DNA of 64,000 nt from assembly GCF_022808175.1 (NCBI RefSeq), contig NZ_JALGBX010000016.1, positions 1 to 64,000 on the forward strand, given 5' to 3'. The DNA is from Streptomyces sp. AP-93. Lineage in GTDB: Bacteria > Actinomycetota > Actinomycetes > Streptomycetales > Streptomycetaceae. Made by a program: the position numbers and the translations under genes. Below are positions 61,328-64,000 of the stretch, piece after piece. Under the pieces are notes generated by a model. It saw only the letters and a program-made list of their open reading frames with translations. It made no database searches and was not told the DNA's origin. Every line of letters starts with the position of its first letter. Position 1 is the first letter of the stretch.

Positions 61328-62024
61328 TCAGCCCACCGCGTCGCGCAGCCGGTCGGCGACGAGGACGGGCACGGTGACCACGGGCGAGGCGGAGCAGGCC
61401 CTGGTCGGCGTACTCGTGCAGCACCTTGGTGCAGGTCTCGCGCGAGGTCCCGGCGAGCGCGGCGAGCTGCTCGTGGGTCAGTGCGATCTGGGGGTGTCGG
61501 CCGCCCGGGCGCAGCGGGTTCGCCGGGGGCTGGGCGCCCGCCAGTATCGTCAGGGTGGTCGCGATCCGCTGGGCCACGCTCTTGAACGCGCTGTCGGACA
61601 GACACTGTTTCAGGTCGGCCAGGCGGCGGCCGAGGATCTCGGTGATGCGGGCCGCGATGCGCGCGTCGGTCAGCAGCTGGTGCACGTCGGCGCGAATCAT
61701 CACATACACCGTGACGTCGTCGAAGGCCTCGGCGTAGCTGTCGGACATGTGCTGTCCCAGCAGCACCATCTCCCCGAAGATCGTGCCCGGAGCGATGATC
61801 CCGGTGGTGAGGGCCCGGCCGTCGGCGGACACCCGGAAGACGCGGACGCGGCCCCGTTTGAGGATGAACAGCACTTCGCTGGGTCGGGGCGTACGGGATC
61901 TGGCCCGCGCCGTACGACTTCATGGGGGCCGCGGCGGCGATGGCCGCCACCTCTGCGCGGAGAGGTCGCAGAGGATGTTGACGTCGGCCAGGCGCCAAGG
62001 CTGGTCCGTATCGTCAGCGGTCAT
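61328..62024 (-). pseudogene. Crp/Fnr-family regulator with at least three frameshifts
   Basis: Pieces in successive frames: TADDTDQPWRLADVNILCDL (ATG at 62024), EVAAIAAAAPMKSYGAGQIP, then the cyclic-nucleotide-binding fold VLFILKRGRVRVFRVSADGR, GTIFGEMVLLGQHMSDSYAE, and the winged HTH ALTHEQLAALAGTSRETCTK. The C terminus continues in a third frame as VVTVPVLVADRLRDAVG, with the stop at 61328-61330. Reassembled, it is a normal regulator of about 230 residues. It may have controlled the CcdA/TlpA-like genes. Confidence 0.75.
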
Positions 62025-62130
62025 GGCGTGTCTCCCTTCGCGTCGTCCCGGTGCCCAGTGCGGGGGCGCGGCGCCCCACGCCGGGCTGCCCAGCGCGTCC
62101 GCGCTGTCGGCCAGACAGTGGGGCACGGCG

Positions 62131-62661
62131 TCACCGCCGCCCCAGATGCGACGCGTATCGGGGGGTGCGGGTTTCATCCTCCGGCCGTACGACTGCGCGG
62201 CCGGCCGTCGCGCGGGCGATCGTGGCGAAGGCCAGACCGGCGAGGAGCCCAAAGACGAGGTGGGCGCCGAGGCTGGAGGCGCTGAATTCGTTCCAGTCGA
62301 AGACGGGCATGCCCATGTTGGCCGACATGATCCACAGGGCGCCGAAGGTCCACCATGCCGCGCCGTAGGCGAGACCGAGGACGGCGGCGGGCAGGGGGCT
62401 CCGGGCGAAGGGGCCGAGCAGCGCGCCGAACCTGATGCCCGCGAACAGTGCGATGGACAGGTGGATCAGCCAACCGGCGAAGGCGTTGGTCGTACCGAGC
62501 AGCCCGGCCACCATCGTGATCATCGCGGTGTCCATCACGGGACGGGACACCGACATCCAGATGCCCATCCCCACGCCGCCGACCAGTCCTGCGGCGGCCC
62601 CCCAGACCGTGTGGTCCGGGATGACGGCTGTCCTCGCGTAGGCCCGCAACGCGCTGGTCAT
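62131..62661 (-). CDS. Membrane protein with five helices, unknown
   Basis: A 176-residue protein. Helices: VWGAAAGLVGGVGMGIWMSV, MITMVAGLLGTTNAFAGWLI, LSIALFAGIRFGALLG, AAVLGLAYGAAWWTFGALWI and LGAHLVFGLLAGLAFATIAR. It resembles small YagU/DUF6789-like inner-membrane proteins, without certainty. It lies 107 bases upstream of the Crp/Fnr remnant on the same strand. Confidence 0.65.
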   Translation of the reverse strand: MTSALRAYARTAVIPDHTVWGAAAGLVGGVGMGIWMSVSRPVMDTAMITMVAGLLGTTNAFAGWLIHLSIALFAGIRFGALLGPFARSPLPAAVLGLAYGAAWWTFGALWIMSANMGMPVFDWNEFSASSLGAHLVFGLLAGLAFATIARATAGRAVVRPEDETRTPRYASHLGRR

Positions 62662-63151
62662 TGCATATCGCCGATTTCTGGCTTCGGATTCCCTCGTCCT
62701 CGGGGCGACGTGAGTAAGCGGGGTGGGCGCCAGTATGAAAAACGCTTACGTACCCGCTGGTAGATCGCCCGGCGCCGTGCGGGTCATCGCTCACACTCAG
62801 TGTAGGGCCGGAGTCGCCACCTTCCGCCTATACCACACGGCGCCGGACGCAGTGCATCCAGCCGGCCGCGTGGGCGGTGCACGCCTCGGAGGACTGGACG
62901 CGGTCGGCCAGGCGCGGCAGGGGGCCTTTCGCCGACCGGTTCGCGTGTCAATGACACTGGACACCTCCGAACCACCAAGAGGCCCTGTCCTCATGCACCC
63001 ATCACCTCGAGATCATCCGATCCAGAACCCTGTTTCAACCCCAAGCTCGGCGATCGGCATGAATGCGGATAGATCGCCCAATGGGGGCCGTTCGTTTTCG
63101 GCAGGCCCTGGCCCTTGTCTGGCGGGAATCGGATTCAAGGGGAGGCGTTTC
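62662..63151. other. Non-coding interval
   Basis: 490 bases between divergent genes. No family could be read. The 60 bases before the DM13 gene contain an A/T-richer patch that may hold its promoter. Confidence 0.45.
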
Positions 63152-63724
63152 ATGGGACGTGGATGGGTGACGAGCAGGCCGGTCGTTCTCGCTGTTGCGG
63201 TGGTCTCGGTCGCGGTGATCGGTGTGGGCTTGTACCTGTTTCAGCCGTGGAAGCTGTGGCAGGACGAGACCGTGCGGGAGGCTCTGCCTTCCACGGCCGC
63301 CACCGCGTCGCCCGGGCCGTCCCAGACGAGCCCGGGTCCGACGCTCTCTGCGCCTGTGGGCCCTCAGACGGTCTCTGCGGGGCAGCTGATCAGTCATGAG
63401 CACACTACGACGGGCGCGGTGAAGATCGTCCGTCTTGCGGATGGTTCGCACACGCTGCGGCTGGAGAACCTCGACACCAGCAACGGACCTGACCTGCACG
63501 TCTGGCTCACGGATGCGCCAGTGAAGGAAGGCAAGGCGGGCTGGGAGGTCTTCGATGACGGCAAGTACGTCAGCCTGGGCAAGCTCAAGGGCAACAAGGG
63601 CAACAAGGGCGACCAGAACTACGTTCTTCCCGCGGATGTTGACCTCTCGCAGTACACGAGTGTGAGCATCTGGTGCGACCGCTTCAATGTCTCCTTCGGT
63701 GCCGCGGCACTCGCGAAGGCCTGA
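63152..63724 (+). CDS. Membrane-anchored DM13-domain protein
   Basis: A 190-residue protein. An N-terminal helix (VVLAVAVVSVAVIGVGLYLF) is followed by a Pro/Ser/Thr linker and a DM13 domain from residue 85: GAVKIVRLADGSHTLRLENL, DTSNGPDLHVWLTDAPVKEG, VSLGKLKGNKGNKGDQNYVL and TSVSIWCDRFNVSFGAAAL. The domain is a DOMON-like sandwich with a conserved Cys, suggested to take part in electron transfer outside the cell. GGGGAGG precedes the ATG, and a hairpin follows the stop. Confidence 0.88.
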   Translation: MGRGWVTSRPVVLAVAVVSVAVIGVGLYLFQPWKLWQDETVREALPSTAATASPGPSQTSPGPTLSAPVGPQTVSAGQLISHEHTTTGAVKIVRLADGSHTLRLENLDTSNGPDLHVWLTDAPVKEGKAGWEVFDDGKYVSLGKLKGNKGNKGDQNYVLPADVDLSQYTSVSIWCDRFNVSFGAAALAKA

Positions 63725-63742
63725 CGGCCTGACGGCAGGCGT

Positions 63743-63764
63743 CCCGCCGAAGCGCGCCGGCGGG
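63743..63764 (+). terminator. Hairpin terminator after the DM13 gene
   Basis: A 7-bp stem (CCCGCCG at 63743-63749; CGGCGGG at 63758-63764) with an 8-base loop, followed by GCTTT. It is moderate in strength and lies 20 bases after the stop codon. Confidence 0.45.
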
Positions 63765-64000
63765 CCGCTTTGTCGATCCCCTCGTTTCGTGGAGACCTCC
63801 TCCTTGCAGCCCGTCCCATGGTGAGGCCGGCCCGGTACCCGTGTTCGAGTCGATCGGCGGACCCGAAGGAAGGGTTGTTGGGAGCGAGCCGATAGCGCCG
63901 TCGGTCGCTCCCTCGCGGGCGATGGCCGCGCCGGATTGCCGCGTACGGTTTGGCCTTCGGCAGGTCGATCCTCAGGCCCGCAGCGCGCGTCGCAGTCGGC
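63765..64000. other. End of window without a supported gene
   Basis: Open frames exist on both strands up to the window edge, but none shows a recognisable motif or ribosome binding site. It may include part of a gene that continues beyond the window. Confidence 0.4.

Overview
The window looks like Streptomyces or a very close relative. Base composition is strongly GC-rich. It carries lineage-typical families (XRE/DUF5753 regulators with DUF397 partners, a conservon-type ATPase, an ECF41 sigma factor, TPR-containing HTH regulators, DUF6247 and DUF6624) and only a few rare TTA (bldA-type) codons. No rRNA, tRNA or CRISPR array was seen. The sequence is accessory in character: about a dozen genes are truncated, frameshifted or interrupted.

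Layout. 1-5.7 kb: an integrase-like remnant, a lipoprotein, small HTH regulators, an XRE/DUF5753-DUF397 pair with a perfect 35-bp palindrome upstream, a TrmO-like protein and a large HTH/TPR regulator, all on the minus strand. 5.95-16.1 kb: a co-directional, mostly translationally coupled plus-strand train built around a CvnA-like ATPase. It includes an RsbW-type ATPase, an XRE/DUF5753 regulator, a frameshifted P450, an unknown domain fused to a HAD phosphatase, a GH15 trehalase-like enzyme, two proteins that look like catalytically dead serine-recombinase domains, and a DUF6624 protein.

16.4-32.5 kb: a sixteen-gene plus-strand block that reads as an undescribed biosynthetic cluster. It pairs the catechol meta-cleavage lower-pathway trio (hydratase, acylating aldehyde dehydrogenase, aldolase) with a KAS III, a free ACP, a CitE-like lyase and a MaoC hydratase. 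These are followed by an Eis-like acetyltransferase, an HTH/TPR regulator, two APH-fold kinases, an Ldh2 dehydrogenase, an SsuD-like flavin monooxygenase, a Gfo/Idh oxidoreductase, an NAGPA-like protein and a PIG-L deacetylase. A further phosphotransferase gene at the end of the block is cut by an IS481-family element (32.7-34.7 kb).

35-46.5 kb: a FUSC transporter with an isochorismatase-fold partner, an ECF41 sigma factor with a truncated partner gene, then a graveyard (IS3 fragment, internally deleted glycosyltransferase, broken FtsX permease, LLM fragment). Within it lie an intact-looking three-gene toxin-antitoxin operon with a palindromic operator and an inverted duplication of a small secreted-peptide gene.

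46.7-64 kb: a Vps62-related, possibly pore-forming protein; a minus-strand run of stress-type genes (TerC, STAS, SRPBCC, isoamylase E-set); an AgcS symporter; and an nhaA antiporter gene preceded by a structured leader that resembles a cation riboswitch. A DUF4394 secreted protein, a CcdA/TlpA-like thiol-redox pair beside a multiply frameshifted Crp/Fnr gene, and a DM13-domain protein follow. The number of frameshifts is high enough that sequencing error should be excluded before calling them all pseudogenes.
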